DNA of 64,000 bases from Brevibacillus composti. Its GTDB lineage: Bacteria; Bacillota; Bacilli; Brevibacillales; Brevibacillaceae. The translations under genes and the position numbers were made by a program. Position 1 is the stretch's first letter, and each line of letters opens with the position of its first letter. The DNA lies in NCBI RefSeq assembly GCF_016406105.1, contig NZ_CP066308.1, forward strand, positions 344,501-408,500, written 5' to 3'. Positions 51,776 through 61,439 of the stretch are shown here, piece by piece. The notes below the pieces were generated by a model. The model made no database searches and was not told the DNA's origin. It saw only the letters and a list, made by a program, of their open reading frames with translations.

Positions 51776-52075
51776 ATGCCATATTTGGAGGAAAAGGCCA
51801 AAAACCTTGAGCAGTTGCTCGCCCAATTAAAAGAAAGCAAAGATATCGCAGCCAATGTGCAGAGCGAGCTGGCCAAAATGGACGAACGCTTTCTCGCCTA
51901 CAGAGCCGAGAGCCAGAAGGCGATGGAGGCCTACCAAAGTGGAGACAGAACCATGGACGCTTCCTCCGTCACGGAAGAACAGCTGGCCTCGATGGAAGAG
52001 GTCCATGCTTCGGCAGCTTCTCTCGCCAGGCAGGCGGAGGAACTGGAAAAATTGCTGGAGCGGTTTCGCGTATAG
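51776..52075 (+). CDS. Small coiled-coil protein
   Basis: About 99 aa, almost all helical and heptad-like: EEKAKNLEQLLAQLKES, LAKMDERFLAYRAES, ASLARQAEELEKLLERF. No known domain. The start is unclear: ATG 51776 has only a weak AGGTT upstream; TTGACA at 51744 and TTATTA near 51767 would form a promoter whose transcript begins close to this ATG, in which case a TTG further in (51806) could be used. It lies between the clpP terminator and a shared terminator. Confidence 0.6.
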   Translation: MPYLEEKAKNLEQLLAQLKESKDIAANVQSELAKMDERFLAYRAESQKAMEAYQSGDRTMDASSVTEEQLASMEEVHASAASLARQAEELEKLLERFRV

Positions 52076-52120
52076 TCAGCATGAAAGCATGAATACCTGT
52101 CGCAATCAGCGGCACGTAAA

Positions 52121-52174
52121 AAGGGCTGTCCCGCCAGGCGAATGTTTCGCTTGGCAGGGACAGCCCTTGTTTTG
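52121..52174 (+). terminator. Bidirectional terminator
   Basis: A stem of about 20 pairs, AAGGGCTGTCCC...GGGACAGCCCTT, with CCA/TGG and GCGAA/TTCGC inside; T runs on both strands. It serves the coiled-coil gene and the subtilase gene. Confidence 0.93.
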
Positions 52175-52179
52175 GCTGA

Positions 52180-55100
52180 TCAGACTTCGGCTTCGGAGGC
52201 CTTCAGCTTTACTTTGACTTTCACTTGTTTGGATTCATCCTCATTATTCTTGGACGTGAGGGCAACCCACAAGGTGACCGTTTTTTCGCCCTTTTCCGGG
52301 AGGGAAACCAGTACGCCGTCATGTCCGATCAGGTCGGGGTGCGAGCTTTTGGCGACCGCGTAGGAGACTTCATCTGTGTCCTGCGGCAGTTCCAGCACGG
52401 CCTCGCCGATCTTCTCGGTATTGACCACTTCGGCGGCGAAGTCATCGGCGATCTCCTCGAGTTGTTTCGCCTGTTTTTTCACGCTCCGCTTGTAAGCCTC
52501 GTCATTCATTTCCACTTTGAACGATTTCCAGATCTCATAGCTTTCGATCAGCTGCTCGCCCAAGGGCAGTTCGGGGTCTACCACATGACCGGCCAGACGC
52601 AGTTTGTAGACGCCCGGCTCCAGTTTTTTCGGTACGAGAGAGCCGCTGACATAAGTGCCGTCGATGTTGGAAAAGGTGATCGGACCTGGCGCGAATGGCT
52701 GGTAGTTGTTAAACAGGACCCCCAGTGTGCCGATGTATTTGTCATCCAAATCCCACGCTTCCAGCTCAATCACATTGACGCCCTCCGCTTGCAGCAGCGC
52801 TTCTACCTCGATCGTGTCGTCTTCGCCATCCCCATCCGGAGAGAGGATCGTGCTGGAGAGCGTCATGTTGTCAAAGCCGAAGTGCGTTTCCTCAGGCTCG
52901 TCTCCCACATGGACGACGAATGGCAGGTGGAGATCCGGATATTTGGAATTCGTGCTGCGCAGGACAACCTCGCCTTCGTACACGCCTTCCTCCGCATCCT
53001 TTTTCGGCTCCACGGTCAGCTTGAAGGTTCTGGTTTTTCCGCCCCATACCGTCAATGTCTTGGCGCTAAGCCTCACTTTGAGATTGTCGGGATCAGGCGT
53101 ATCTCCCGGACGGTAAGGGTCGCCTGTCACCGAATCGTGCATGATTACTTCCGCCCGGTATTTGACGGACTTGTCCGACGTATTTTTTACCTGCAGCGTC
53201 TGGGATACGGCTTTGCTGCCCGGCTTGAGCAGGCCGAAGCTGTAATTGGAGCCGTAGTAATCAATCGTCTCCGGTTCGTAGTTCTCGTTCAGAATCGTCA
53301 GCTTCTCCACGGTCTGCAGCACAGCGGGCGTCTTCATGGCGGCGAATCCGTCGACGCGGCCGGCTCCCTGGGAATAGACGTCGTACAGCACGTCCTCATC
53401 CTCGTACAGCGTCTTCGCCGTGTTGGACAGAGCGGCCTTCACGTCAAACGGCGTCCATTCCGGACGGGCTTCTTTCAGCAGCAGGGCGAGTCCGGCCACG
53501 TGCGGAGCGGCCATGCTGGTGCCGTTGTTGCGGGCATAGGCTTTATCGTAGCTGGCATTGTCAATCAGCTTGGCCCAGGCCGGGTAGGCTGACAGCACAG
53601 AGACGCCCGGTGCGCCAACATCCGGCTTGATCGAGTAATTGTCACCCAGCACCGGACCGCGCGAGCTGAAGCTGGCGACCTGGTCTCCCGGATCCTGTGT
53701 GGCAGGGTAGTCCCCCGAGAAGGTGAGCGTCACGGTCTTGCCGGGTGATTCGAGCAGCTTGCGTGCCAGGGCCCGTCCCTCTGCTCCTTTCATGTCAAAG
53801 GAAGGGATAGCGTCCATCTGATCGCCCAGGACGGTATCGATGTATCCGCCCCGCTCATCCGGAGGCAGATCCAGGTCCGCTTGTCCATCGCCGTCTGCGT
53901 CATTTCCATTAAAGATGACGACCGCTACGGCCCCCGCCTTTTTGGCGTTGGCGATCTTGTCTACGAATGGCAGCGTACCGCGCGAGACGAGAGCGATTTT
54001 GCCGTCCACGTCGACTTTCGCGAAATCCTGCGGGGAGCCGAGGTTGGCGTAGACGACCGGGAGAGGAGCGGTGCCGATGGTCTCGCGGAAATTCTCTTGT
54101 TTGATCTGCCACGCGAATACGTGGAATTGATAGTGATCACCCAGCGACGAGCTGGCAGACGCATCGTACAGCACGCTGGGGGAATTGACGGCCGCGACCG
54201 AGATCGGCAGCTTGGCTCCTGCCGGGGAACCGGCGGTGTAGTACCATCTGCCAGGCTCGTCGGAAGCCGCGTTGCCATTGGCAATGACGGTGATCACCCC
54301 GGCGCGCATCGCGTAGTTGACGGCGATCGAGTCAGGGGAATCCGCGTTTTTCTCATTGTCGGCGCCAAGCGACAGGTTGATGACGTCCATGCCGTCTCTG
54401 ACCGCTTTCTCGATACCGTCGATCACCTGCGCAGAGGTACCGCCATTTCGGCCGAGAACGCGGTAGGCGTAGAGGTCCGCTTCATACGCGATCCCTTTTA
54501 CCTGCACGTCGGAGCTGTTGTTTTGGGCTCGGCCCACAATGGTGCCGGCGACATGCGTACCGTGAGACGAGCCTTCGTAGCCGCCCTCCCAGGTCGCGTC
54601 GTCCTCCTCGGAGATGGGCGCTTCCTCGTAGGGATCGCGGTCGTTGTCGTACGAGTCGTAGCCGCCTTTGTAGGCGTCTTTCAGGTCTGGATGGAGGTAA
54701 TCGACACCGGTATCGATCACGCCGACCTTCAGGCCTTTCCCGCTCAGGCCGGCTTCCCACATATCCAGCACGCCGATCTGCTTCAGCGGGGCGATGTCGT
54801 ATTTGACGTCCCCATTTTTGCTCAGGAGGTGAATATCTACGTCGGGAACCGTATAGACGGTGTTTTCAAAAACAGCTTTGACTTGTGGAAGGCTGGCCAG
54901 TTTTTCGATCTCATTTGCGGGCAGGGTCAGCTCCATTCCGTTAAATACATGGGAAAAGGAGCGCTCTATCTGGAGATCGATGTCTTTTTTGCGAGCTTCT
55001 CGGACAAAGGAGGATTGTTCCCGTGTGACGCGTGCTTCGGCTGCCCGAGCCGATGAGCGGGAGCCGCGCCTGTATTCTTGGCTGCCTGCGGCCGGTTCGC

Positions 55101-55329
55101 CTTTGAGCTGCACAATAACGCTGACTTCCTTGCTCGATTTGGTGTTGAGGCGGGGAGAGATTTTGGCGGCGGCAGCCCCCTGCTCTGCCTGAACCTGTGT
55201 CACGCTGTTCAGCTTGGACAGTTCGCGTTTGCTCCACTCCTCGGCGGCATGCACCTGGCTCGGGGCTGCGGTGAATAGCAAGGCTGCGGTGAGAGAGAAA
55301 GGGATGAATGATTTCGTTGACCTTTTCAC
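52180..55329 (-). CDS. Secreted subtilisin-like protease (S8, Vpr-like, with PA insert)
   Basis: A 1049-aa exported protease. Signal peptide to about residue 28; inhibitor I9-like propeptide (residues 67-165); catalytic D206 (VIDTGVD), H256 (GSSHGTHVAGT) and S605 (NGTSMAAPHVAG), with oxyanion N351. A protease-associated domain is inserted at about 390-545. It contains the calcium-loop-like NGNDADGDGQAD. Beta-sandwich domains fill the C-terminal 350 residues, including a second DGDGEDD loop. It degrades proteins outside the cell. GGAGGATAAG before the ATG is the ribosome binding site. Longer at the C-terminus than B. subtilis Vpr. Confidence 0.94.
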   Translation of the reverse strand: MKRSTKSFIPFSLTAALLFTAAPSQVHAAEEWSKRELSKLNSVTQVQAEQGAAAAKISPRLNTKSSKEVSVIVQLKGEPAAGSQEYRRGSRSSARAAEARVTREQSSFVREARKKDIDLQIERSFSHVFNGMELTLPANEIEKLASLPQVKAVFENTVYTVPDVDIHLLSKNGDVKYDIAPLKQIGVLDMWEAGLSGKGLKVGVIDTGVDYLHPDLKDAYKGGYDSYDNDRDPYEEAPISEEDDATWEGGYEGSSHGTHVAGTIVGRAQNNSSDVQVKGIAYEADLYAYRVLGRNGGTSAQVIDGIEKAVRDGMDVINLSLGADNEKNADSPDSIAVNYAMRAGVITVIANGNAASDEPGRWYYTAGSPAGAKLPISVAAVNSPSVLYDASASSSLGDHYQFHVFAWQIKQENFRETIGTAPLPVVYANLGSPQDFAKVDVDGKIALVSRGTLPFVDKIANAKKAGAVAVVIFNGNDADGDGQADLDLPPDERGGYIDTVLGDQMDAIPSFDMKGAEGRALARKLLESPGKTVTLTFSGDYPATQDPGDQVASFSSRGPVLGDNYSIKPDVGAPGVSVLSAYPAWAKLIDNASYDKAYARNNGTSMAAPHVAGLALLLKEARPEWTPFDVKAALSNTAKTLYEDEDVLYDVYSQGAGRVDGFAAMKTPAVLQTVEKLTILNENYEPETIDYYGSNYSFGLLKPGSKAVSQTLQVKNTSDKSVKYRAEVIMHDSVTGDPYRPGDTPDPDNLKVRLSAKTLTVWGGKTRTFKLTVEPKKDAEEGVYEGEVVLRSTNSKYPDLHLPFVVHVGDEPEETHFGFDNMTLSSTILSPDGDGEDDTIEVEALLQAEGVNVIELEAWDLDDKYIGTLGVLFNNYQPFAPGPITFSNIDGTYVSGSLVPKKLEPGVYKLRLAGHVVDPELPLGEQLIESYEIWKSFKVEMNDEAYKRSVKKQAKQLEEIADDFAAEVVNTEKIGEAVLELPQDTDEVSYAVAKSSHPDLIGHDGVLVSLPEKGEKTVTLWVALTSKNNEDESKQVKVKVKLKASEAEV

Positions 55330-55451
55330 AGCTTATCCTCCAGTCATCGGATATAAATTGAAAACATTTGGTAAATATTACACCATCCCATCCTTTTTTC
55401 CTCTAGTAAAAAAGTAATTTTTCAGGAAAGAATGCCCTTTTTTGTGCGGGC

Positions 55452-55488
55452 AAATAAAAACCTCCCTTTCCGATTTCGAAAAGGGAGG
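55452..55488 (-). terminator. Terminator of the membrane-anchored protein gene
   Basis: On the minus strand CCTCCCTTTTCGA / CGGAAAGGGAGG, then TTTTTATTT. Confidence 0.88.
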
Positions 55489-55524
55489 ACAGTGAAAAAT
55501 CCCGCTGTTTTTGGATAGTGCCGG

Positions 55525-57177
55525 TTACTGCATCGGCATAAACTCTTGGACCAGCTCCATGTTTTTCATCATGAAAGACTGGGCAGAAATCGCCACCTGC
55601 TGCTGAATTTCCATCATCTCCGCATCGGTCATCGTCGCGATATTGACGGAGTTGTCAGCGGCAAGGGACGGGACGGAGACCGGTTTGCCGAATTCTTCTT
55701 TGGTCTTGATGGCGAGACTGATGCTCTTCGGCATGTCATGCGTTGGCTGGTCAAAGTTCAGTTTGAACGAGCCTTCGGCGTCGCGGCCGTTTGCTGTCTT
55801 GGTCATCGCGGACGTGAGGTTGCCGGACAGGGAGATGGCCTCTGGGTCGGTGTCTGATTTTGCCTTCAGCGTGAAGTCCAGCTTGCTGTCTTCCTTGTCA
55901 GCCTGCTTGGCTGTCTCGAACTTGGCCGTAAGATCGAAAAGCACCTCCGGCTGAGCGTCGAAGAGGAAGCTGAGGGTTCCGCTTGTTTTGTCTTTTTGTT
56001 TGTCGGCTTTGTAGCGGACGGTCATCTCGCCCTTTTCGCCGTCCTCATCGACGAACAACGAGTAGCGCTGGAAGGTCTCCGTTCCTTTTTGGAAGGAAGC
56101 GCTGGACCAGACCGTCTTTTCCTCCTTGCTGGCATCGTCCAGGAAGACCAGCTTGCGGGACAGAATCTGGTGATCGCTGTCTACGAGGACGATCATTTTC
56201 AATTGATCTTTCGAGGCTTTTGTATCCTTGAATTCGGCGACCATGTCGTCGAAGGTCTTGGTGTACTCCTTCTTGAAGTCGTCCTTGGAAAGCTCTTGGA
56301 CATCCGGATACCCGCTGTCGATCAACAGTTTGGCTACGTTTTGGTAACGGCTGTAAAGCAGTTCGAACAGCTTTTCATCCGCTTTGGCCTTTTCAGCCAA
56401 GTCGATGAACAGCTTCTGTCCTTCCGCGTCGGAGAACGTCACCGTCAGCTCGCGAACGCTGGCTTCATAGCCTTCCTCGGAAAAGCTGGCGTTTTTATTC
56501 AGCGTGATCTGTTCATCCTTGAGGCTTTCGGCATACAGCTTCGCGTAGGGCGCGAGGATGGCCGTGACCTCCTGACGGTCGAATTTAATCGCTTCGTACA
56601 TGTCTTTATTGGTAACAAAACGCTTCGGCAGTTCCTCGCCAAATTTCGCTTTGATCGCATCGCGGTCTTTTAGATCGAGAAAACCGTATTTGGGATAAAA
56701 GTCGGGGAGGCGAAAACCAATTTTGGTGTCATCGATGAAGTAGTCGAGCTGAAGCAGTTTGTTTTCTTTGAGATGAACTTCGACATTCCCGGCTTGCTGC
56801 CGCTTTTGGTCGTCGGTCTGGGATGATACGACGAGCTTGGCGCTCTGGAGCAGATCCAGAACTTTCAGAGCCTGCGGGTCAGGCAGGTCTGCATCGATAT
56901 GGAATTGGCTCAGCTCCACCGTCGAGCTGACGGGCTGATCCAGATAAGGCTTCACATAGTCTTCGTACTCCTGAAAGGATTGGGAGACGTCATCCGCTAA
57001 CTGCTTGATGCTGTTCGCTTCCGCCTCCAGGTACATCGTTTTGGGACTCTTGAACAGATCCAGCTTGGCATAGGCCGTGCCCAATCCGGCAAGAATCGCG
57101 ATCCCCGCTACACCAGCAATCAGCAGCCCTTTTTTGGAACTTTTTTGCGGCGGGGTCACGTTTGTCGTGGTCTCCAT
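55525..57177 (-). CDS. Large membrane-anchored protein of unknown function
   Basis: A 550-aa protein. A short Thr/Lys-rich cytoplasmic tip is followed by one helix (LLIAGVAGIAILAGLGTAYA, residues 18-37) and a large outer domain rich in Lys, Asp and Glu without catalytic motifs. The fold pattern is mixed beta/alpha (VELSQFHIDADL, NVEVHLKENKLLQLDYF). It resembles uncharacterised Bacillales proteins of this size; I cannot name the family with certainty. The start is ATG 57177 with GAGGAGGAAG before it; the frame is open for 105 codons upstream without signals. Possibly stress or envelope related. Confidence 0.8.
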   Translation of the reverse strand: METTTNVTPPQKSSKKGLLIAGVAGIAILAGLGTAYAKLDLFKSPKTMYLEAEANSIKQLADDVSQSFQEYEDYVKPYLDQPVSSTVELSQFHIDADLPDPQALKVLDLLQSAKLVVSSQTDDQKRQQAGNVEVHLKENKLLQLDYFIDDTKIGFRLPDFYPKYGFLDLKDRDAIKAKFGEELPKRFVTNKDMYEAIKFDRQEVTAILAPYAKLYAESLKDEQITLNKNASFSEEGYEASVRELTVTFSDAEGQKLFIDLAEKAKADEKLFELLYSRYQNVAKLLIDSGYPDVQELSKDDFKKEYTKTFDDMVAEFKDTKASKDQLKMIVLVDSDHQILSRKLVFLDDASKEEKTVWSSASFQKGTETFQRYSLFVDEDGEKGEMTVRYKADKQKDKTSGTLSFLFDAQPEVLFDLTAKFETAKQADKEDSKLDFTLKAKSDTDPEAISLSGNLTSAMTKTANGRDAEGSFKLNFDQPTHDMPKSISLAIKTKEEFGKPVSVPSLAADNSVNIATMTDAEMMEIQQQVAISAQSFMMKNMELVQEFMPMQ

Positions 57178-57419
57178 TTTCTTCCTCCTCAATCTTGTTC
57201 TCTCTATATGGGTCGAAAGTGATCTTTTTCGCACCCGATTTCGTATTGTACCACAAGAGAGTTGAAAAGATGTCGAAAATTGGTAAATCCCCGAAAAAGG
57301 GGAAAAATGAACCAGGAAAATAGAGGGGGGTGATCCGTTTTCCGTCATGCTCTTCCTGTAATCCCATCTTAATGGCAAAATAAGAGGGGGTATCCTTCCC
57401 GCGACGAGGAGGTGTGACA

Positions 57420-58319
57420 TTGGATTTTCGCGTATTGCAGACCTTTGTAATGGCTGCGACGACAGAAAACTTTCATCAGACGGCCGAAGCATTGTTTATC
57501 GCCCAGCCCACCGTAAGCCAGCACATTCGCCTTCTGGAAAAAGAACTGGGCATCAAGCTGTTCGAACGGGTGGGCAAACGGGTGCGGCTGACGCCGGCCG
57601 GCAAGCGCTATCTGCCGCATGCAAAAGGAATTCTGGAGCAGTGGCATAACGGCATCGAGGATTTGATCGCCTGGCGGCAGGGCTATCGGGATAAGCTGCA
57701 CCTCGCCGTCTCTCCGATTATTGCTCGTACCCGGTTATCTCACTTGATCCATCGATATACGAAGCTGTATCCGGATGTCGACCTGTCGATCAAGCTGGCG
57801 GATTCGGTCGAGATCGGGCCGCTGGTGCAAAACGGCCAGGCCGATATTGGCCTGACCCGGATGGTCCCCGGCGAACTGCAGCTTTCCGTCTATAAGCTGT
57901 ACGAGGATCCGGTCGTGTTTGCCGTGCCGCACAACGGGGGCGATATGGAGGCGCCACTGCCGGATTGGGAGCATGAGCTGCAATCCCAGCGATTGTTGAC
58001 CCATAACCATCCCGTATACTGGGACGATCTGCTCCTGATGCTCAGGCAGCGGGGCCTCTCTCTTCGCACCATGGCGGTTTCCCACGTGGATATTACCAAG
58101 CGCTTCATCGAAGAGGGGCTGGGAGTCTCCTTCCTGCCGCGCTCGTCCATTACGCGGGAGCTGTTTGAAAATCGCTTTATCGAATTGCCGACGCCCGGGC
58201 TGACCATCCCCAAAGCGGCTTCGTACCTGCTCGTTCCCAAAACGGGCATCAGCAAATCGGTCCAAGGCTTTATCGACATCCTGGAGGTGCTGTATGCGCC
58301 GATGGATGTGATTCACTAG
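57420..58319 (+). CDS. LysR-family transcriptional regulator
   Basis: A 299-aa regulator. The N-terminal winged helix is typical (FVMAATTENFHQTAEALFIAQPTVSQHIRLLEKE in overlapping parts) and the effector domain runs from about residue 90. TTG 57420 is chosen because GGAGG lies 7 bases before; GTG 57414 is inside the site. It lies 123 bases upstream of a citrate synthase gene on the same strand, so it is a good candidate regulator of it, like CitR with citA in B. subtilis, although there the two genes are divergent. Confidence 0.9.
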   Translation: MDFRVLQTFVMAATTENFHQTAEALFIAQPTVSQHIRLLEKELGIKLFERVGKRVRLTPAGKRYLPHAKGILEQWHNGIEDLIAWRQGYRDKLHLAVSPIIARTRLSHLIHRYTKLYPDVDLSIKLADSVEIGPLVQNGQADIGLTRMVPGELQLSVYKLYEDPVVFAVPHNGGDMEAPLPDWEHELQSQRLLTHNHPVYWDDLLLMLRQRGLSLRTMAVSHVDITKRFIEEGLGVSFLPRSSITRELFENRFIELPTPGLTIPKAASYLLVPKTGISKSVQGFIDILEVLYAPMDVIH

Positions 58320-58442
58320 CGCGCCAGTTTTGTCCATTGATCGGAGAATGTGATCAAAAACCGTGGTTTCTTCTATTTCCATTCATAATTTCGTATCGAT
58401 ATACTGAAGAGTAGGATACGGAGAGTAAAAGGAGTGGTAATC

Positions 58443-59543
58443 ATGAGTACAAATACGCTGGCGATTGGCCTGGAAGGCATTGCAGTGGCGGAGACCGACT
58501 TGAGTCTTGTGGACGGAACCAATGGCTTGCTGGTTTACCGTGGCCATTGGGCCCGCGACCTGGCGATTCATCATACATTTGAAGAGGTTGCCCATCTTCT
58601 CTGGTACGGTCATCTGCCGAGCGAGCAGGAATTGGCCGATCTGCAAGAAAAGCTGAAAGCAAATCGGGAGCTGCCTGCCCATGTAAAAGGCATCATCGAT
58701 CTGATTCCGGCCGACGTGGACATGATGAGCGTGCTGCGAACAGCCGTGTCTGCTCTGGGTACGCCGGCCCATGCCTGGCCGCCAAGCCTGGAGCAGGTGA
58801 TCGGCCTGACCGCCAAATTGCCGACGATCGTCGCGCATCGCTACGCCCGCCTGGAAGGCCGCGAGCCGCTCGGTCCACGCGCCGACCTGAACCACACGGC
58901 GAACTACCTGTATATGCTGAAGGGAACGGAGCCTAACCCGGCTCACGTCCGTGCTCTGGATGCTTACCTGATCCTGACCCAGGAGCATGGGATGAATGCC
59001 TCTACCTTCTCCGGCCGCGTGGTCAGTTCGACCCAATCCGATCTGATATCCGCGATTACAGCGGCAATCGGAGCGTTGAAGGGACCGCTTCACGGCGGAG
59101 CCCCTTCCGAGGTCACTGAAATGATCGAAGCGATCGGCACCAAGGAAAATGCCGAGCCTTGGCTCCGCGCCAAGCTGGAGAGCGGCGGCCGCCTGATGGG
59201 CTTCGGCCATCGCGTGTACAAGACGATCGACCCCCGCGCGACTGCCCTGCGCGTCGTAGCATCGGAGCTCTCCGCAGACGATCCGTGGTTTGACCTGGCG
59301 ACGCATGTCGAAAAGGTCGGCCTAAAGCTGCTGGAAGAGTATAAGCCGAACCGGAAATTGAATACCAACGTAGAATTTTTCGCTGCTGCGGTGATGCGCG
59401 CCGTCGGATTGGATGACTCTCTCTTTACGCCGACTTTTGCCGTCAGCCGTGTCGTCGGATGGAGTGCCCATGTTCTGGAGCAGGCGAGCAACAATCGCAT
59501 CATTCGTCCGCAATCCAACTACATCGGCTCCATGCCGGAATAA
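58443..59543 (+). CDS. citA: Citrate synthase-family protein (CitA-like)
   Basis: A 366-aa type I short-form citrate synthase. Active-site His are present: H182 (EHGMNAST), H217 (GPLHGGA) and H256 (GFGHRVYK). The position of the catalytic Asp of the family (usually NVDF) reads NVEF with E311. It condenses acetyl-CoA with oxaloacetate, or propionyl-CoA in methylcitrate synthases. AAAGGAGTGG lies before ATG 58443. It follows the LysR gene and ends in a terminator. Confidence 0.9.
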   Translation: MSTNTLAIGLEGIAVAETDLSLVDGTNGLLVYRGHWARDLAIHHTFEEVAHLLWYGHLPSEQELADLQEKLKANRELPAHVKGIIDLIPADVDMMSVLRTAVSALGTPAHAWPPSLEQVIGLTAKLPTIVAHRYARLEGREPLGPRADLNHTANYLYMLKGTEPNPAHVRALDAYLILTQEHGMNASTFSGRVVSSTQSDLISAITAAIGALKGPLHGGAPSEVTEMIEAIGTKENAEPWLRAKLESGGRLMGFGHRVYKTIDPRATALRVVASELSADDPWFDLATHVEKVGLKLLEEYKPNRKLNTNVEFFAAAVMRAVGLDDSLFTPTFAVSRVVGWSAHVLEQASNNRIIRPQSNYIGSMPE

Positions 59544-59562
59544 AAATCGTCAGAGCGCAATC

Positions 59563-59605
59563 CCCCTGTGCCCGGTGCATGCCGGAACAGGGGCTTCTAT
59601 TTTTC
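59563..59605 (+). terminator. Terminator of the citrate synthase gene
   Basis: CCCCTGT+CCCGG / CCGG+ACAGGGG with a small internal loop, then TTCTATTTTT. Confidence 0.85.
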
Positions 59606-59739
59606 TGCCGGGCGCAACGATTCGCACATGTCCGCCAGAGGGTGGGGAAAGTGTCGGGAGCCTTTGCGATCCGCCTCGACTTCTGCCATGATAATGGGGA
59701 AGTCAGGTACATATACAGATAAGGAGTTGACGCCAAACG

Positions 59740-60768
59740 ATGACGAATATCAAGCTGGATTCCCCTTTTCAGTACAAAGGCTTGACGCTGAAAAACCGCA
59801 TTGTCATGCCCCCGATGTGCCAATATTCGGTAGAGGCAAAGGACGGGGCGCCAAACGACTGGCATTTTGTCCACTACGTCTCCCGCGCGGTCGGCGGGGC
59901 CGGTCTGATCATCATGGAGATGACGGATGTTCACCCGGATGGACGCATTACGGATTACGATCTCGGTTTATGGTCCGACGAACAGATTCCCGCGTTTGCG
60001 CGGATCATCTCCGAGGTGCAAAAATACGGGGCGAAGATCGGCATACAGATTGGTCATGCCGGCCGGAAAGCGCAGGATGCGGAAGAGCCTGTAGCGCCGT
60101 CGCCGATTCCCTTTAACGAACAGTTCAAAACCCCGCGGGCGCTGACCACGGCGGAAGTAAAAGAGATGGTCATCCAGTTTCGCGAAGCGGTGCGGCGGGC
60201 TGTGGAGGCGGGCGTGGACACCATCGAGCTGCACGGTGCACACGGGTACCTGATCCATCAATTCCATTCGCCGCTGACGAACAAGCGGGACGATGAGTAT
60301 GGACAAGATCCGGCTCTGTTCGGGATCGAAACGATTCGGGCGGTCAAAAGCGCAATGCCGGCTGACATGCCGCTGATCATGCGCATCTCTGCGGTCGAGT
60401 ACGTGGATGGGGGCTACGGACTTGAATACAGCACGGAGCTGTGCCGCCGCTATCGGGATGCGGGCGTGGATATTTTCCACATCACCAGCGGCGGAGAGGG
60501 TCCGATCGGTTCAGCCGGCCGTCCGGGCATTCATCCCGGCTATCAGGTGCCGATGGCGCGGGCGATCAAGGAAGCGCTGGATGTGCCTGTCATTGCCGTA
60601 GGCATCCTGGATGATCCGCAGCTGGCAGCCGCTACGCTGGGGAATGGAGATGCAGACCTGGTCGCAATCGGCCGCGCGATGCTCCGCGACCCGTACTGGG
60701 CGCATCATGCGATCAAGCAGCTGAAGGGAGAGCTGGCAGCTCCCAAGCAGTACGCCCGGGCATTTTAA
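59740..60768 (+). CDS. namA: NADPH dehydrogenase, old yellow enzyme family (NamA/YqjM)
   Basis: A 342-aa FMN enzyme. The residues that define the YqjM class are present: C27 and Y29 in PPMCQYS, and H165/H168 in ELHGAHGYLIHQ. It reduces activated C=C bonds of enals, enones and nitro compounds using NADPH. AAGGAGTTG lies 12 bases before the ATG, slightly far. It is monocistronic with two terminators downstream. No MhqR-like box was seen before it. Confidence 0.95.
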   Translation: MTNIKLDSPFQYKGLTLKNRIVMPPMCQYSVEAKDGAPNDWHFVHYVSRAVGGAGLIIMEMTDVHPDGRITDYDLGLWSDEQIPAFARIISEVQKYGAKIGIQIGHAGRKAQDAEEPVAPSPIPFNEQFKTPRALTTAEVKEMVIQFREAVRRAVEAGVDTIELHGAHGYLIHQFHSPLTNKRDDEYGQDPALFGIETIRAVKSAMPADMPLIMRISAVEYVDGGYGLEYSTELCRRYRDAGVDIFHITSGGEGPIGSAGRPGIHPGYQVPMARAIKEALDVPVIAVGILDDPQLAAATLGNGDADLVAIGRAMLRDPYWAHHAIKQLKGELAAPKQYARAF

Positions 60769-60796
60769 AATACGGCGGAATAGGTTCCTAAAAGAG

Positions 60797-60825
60797 AGGA
60801 CTTCACATGGGGAAGTCCTTTTATT
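60797..60825 (+). terminator. Terminator 1 of namA
   Basis: AGGACTTC / GAAGTCCT with TTTTA after it. Confidence 0.82.
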
Positions 60826-60850
60826 AACACAGACGGATGGACAAGTTTGG

Positions 60851-60879
60851 GGATAGCCAAAAGGCTGTCCTGTTTTTTT
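60851..60879 (+). terminator. Terminator 2 of namA
   Basis: GGATAGCC / GGCTGTCC (one G-U), AAAA loop, TGTTTTTTT tail. Confidence 0.88.
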
Positions 60880-60951
60880 GTGTGAATCTATCATTGATGG
60901 GGAACATGATTCTTCTCCCTGCGCCCTCGTACACAGGGGATACTTTAATAG

Positions 60952-60980
60952 TTGACAGGCTGAGATGCACTTTCTATAAT
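60952..60980 (+). promoter_or_regulatory. Full-consensus sigma-A promoter of the DUF2325 gene
   Basis: TTGACA and TATAAT, both perfect, 17-bp spacer. Confidence 0.9.
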
Positions 60981-61069
60981 TAAACAAAAACCTATGCTAA
61001 TACTCGGAATTAGAAAGAAGACCGCAGCAACAGGCGGCTTCGCTTTTATCAAAGGAGGGGAGAAGGCAT

Positions 61070-61339
61070 ATGTCGGCTGTACTGGTTATCGGAGGAGATC
61101 GATTAGGCAATATTACGGATCTGCTGCATGGCCGCGGTTATCAGCAAATCTATCATGTGACGGGCAGAAAGCACTCCCAATACAAGGTGAACATCCCGTC
61201 TGACACCAAAATGATCGTAGTGTTCACGGACTTCGTCAATCACAATCTGTCCTATCATGTGAAAAGTCAGGCCAAAGCCAAAAAACTCCCCATCCTGTTT
61301 TGCAGACGGTCGTGTACGATGATGGAAAAGATGTTGTAA
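61070..61339 (+). CDS. DUF2325-domain protein
   Basis: An 89-aa protein that is entirely one DUF2325 domain: VLVIGGDRLGNI at the start (a nucleotide-fold-like glycine loop), RKHSQYKVNIPSDTKMIVVFTDFVNHNL in overlapping pieces, and a C-terminal PILFCRRSCTMM with two cysteines. Function is unknown. GGAGGGGAG lies before the ATG. The gene has a perfect sigma-A promoter and a leader of about 80 bases, so high constitutive expression is expected. Confidence 0.88.
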   Translation: MSAVLVIGGDRLGNITDLLHGRGYQQIYHVTGRKHSQYKVNIPSDTKMIVVFTDFVNHNLSYHVKSQAKAKKLPILFCRRSCTMMEKML

Positions 61340-61342
61340 GGG

Positions 61343-61394
61343 AAAAACCAACCGATAGCCTCGGCTCTACCGCAGGCGAGCAGGTTGGTTTTTT
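61343..61394 (+). terminator. Rho-independent terminator
   Basis: AAACCAACC (61345-61353) / GGTTGGTTT (61383-61391) with an inner GC-rich stem, then T run. Confidence 0.88.
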
Positions 61395-61439
61395 GGTTTG
61401 CGAAGAGGATTTCCTTTCCGTTTTCCGGCAGAAAGAGGA

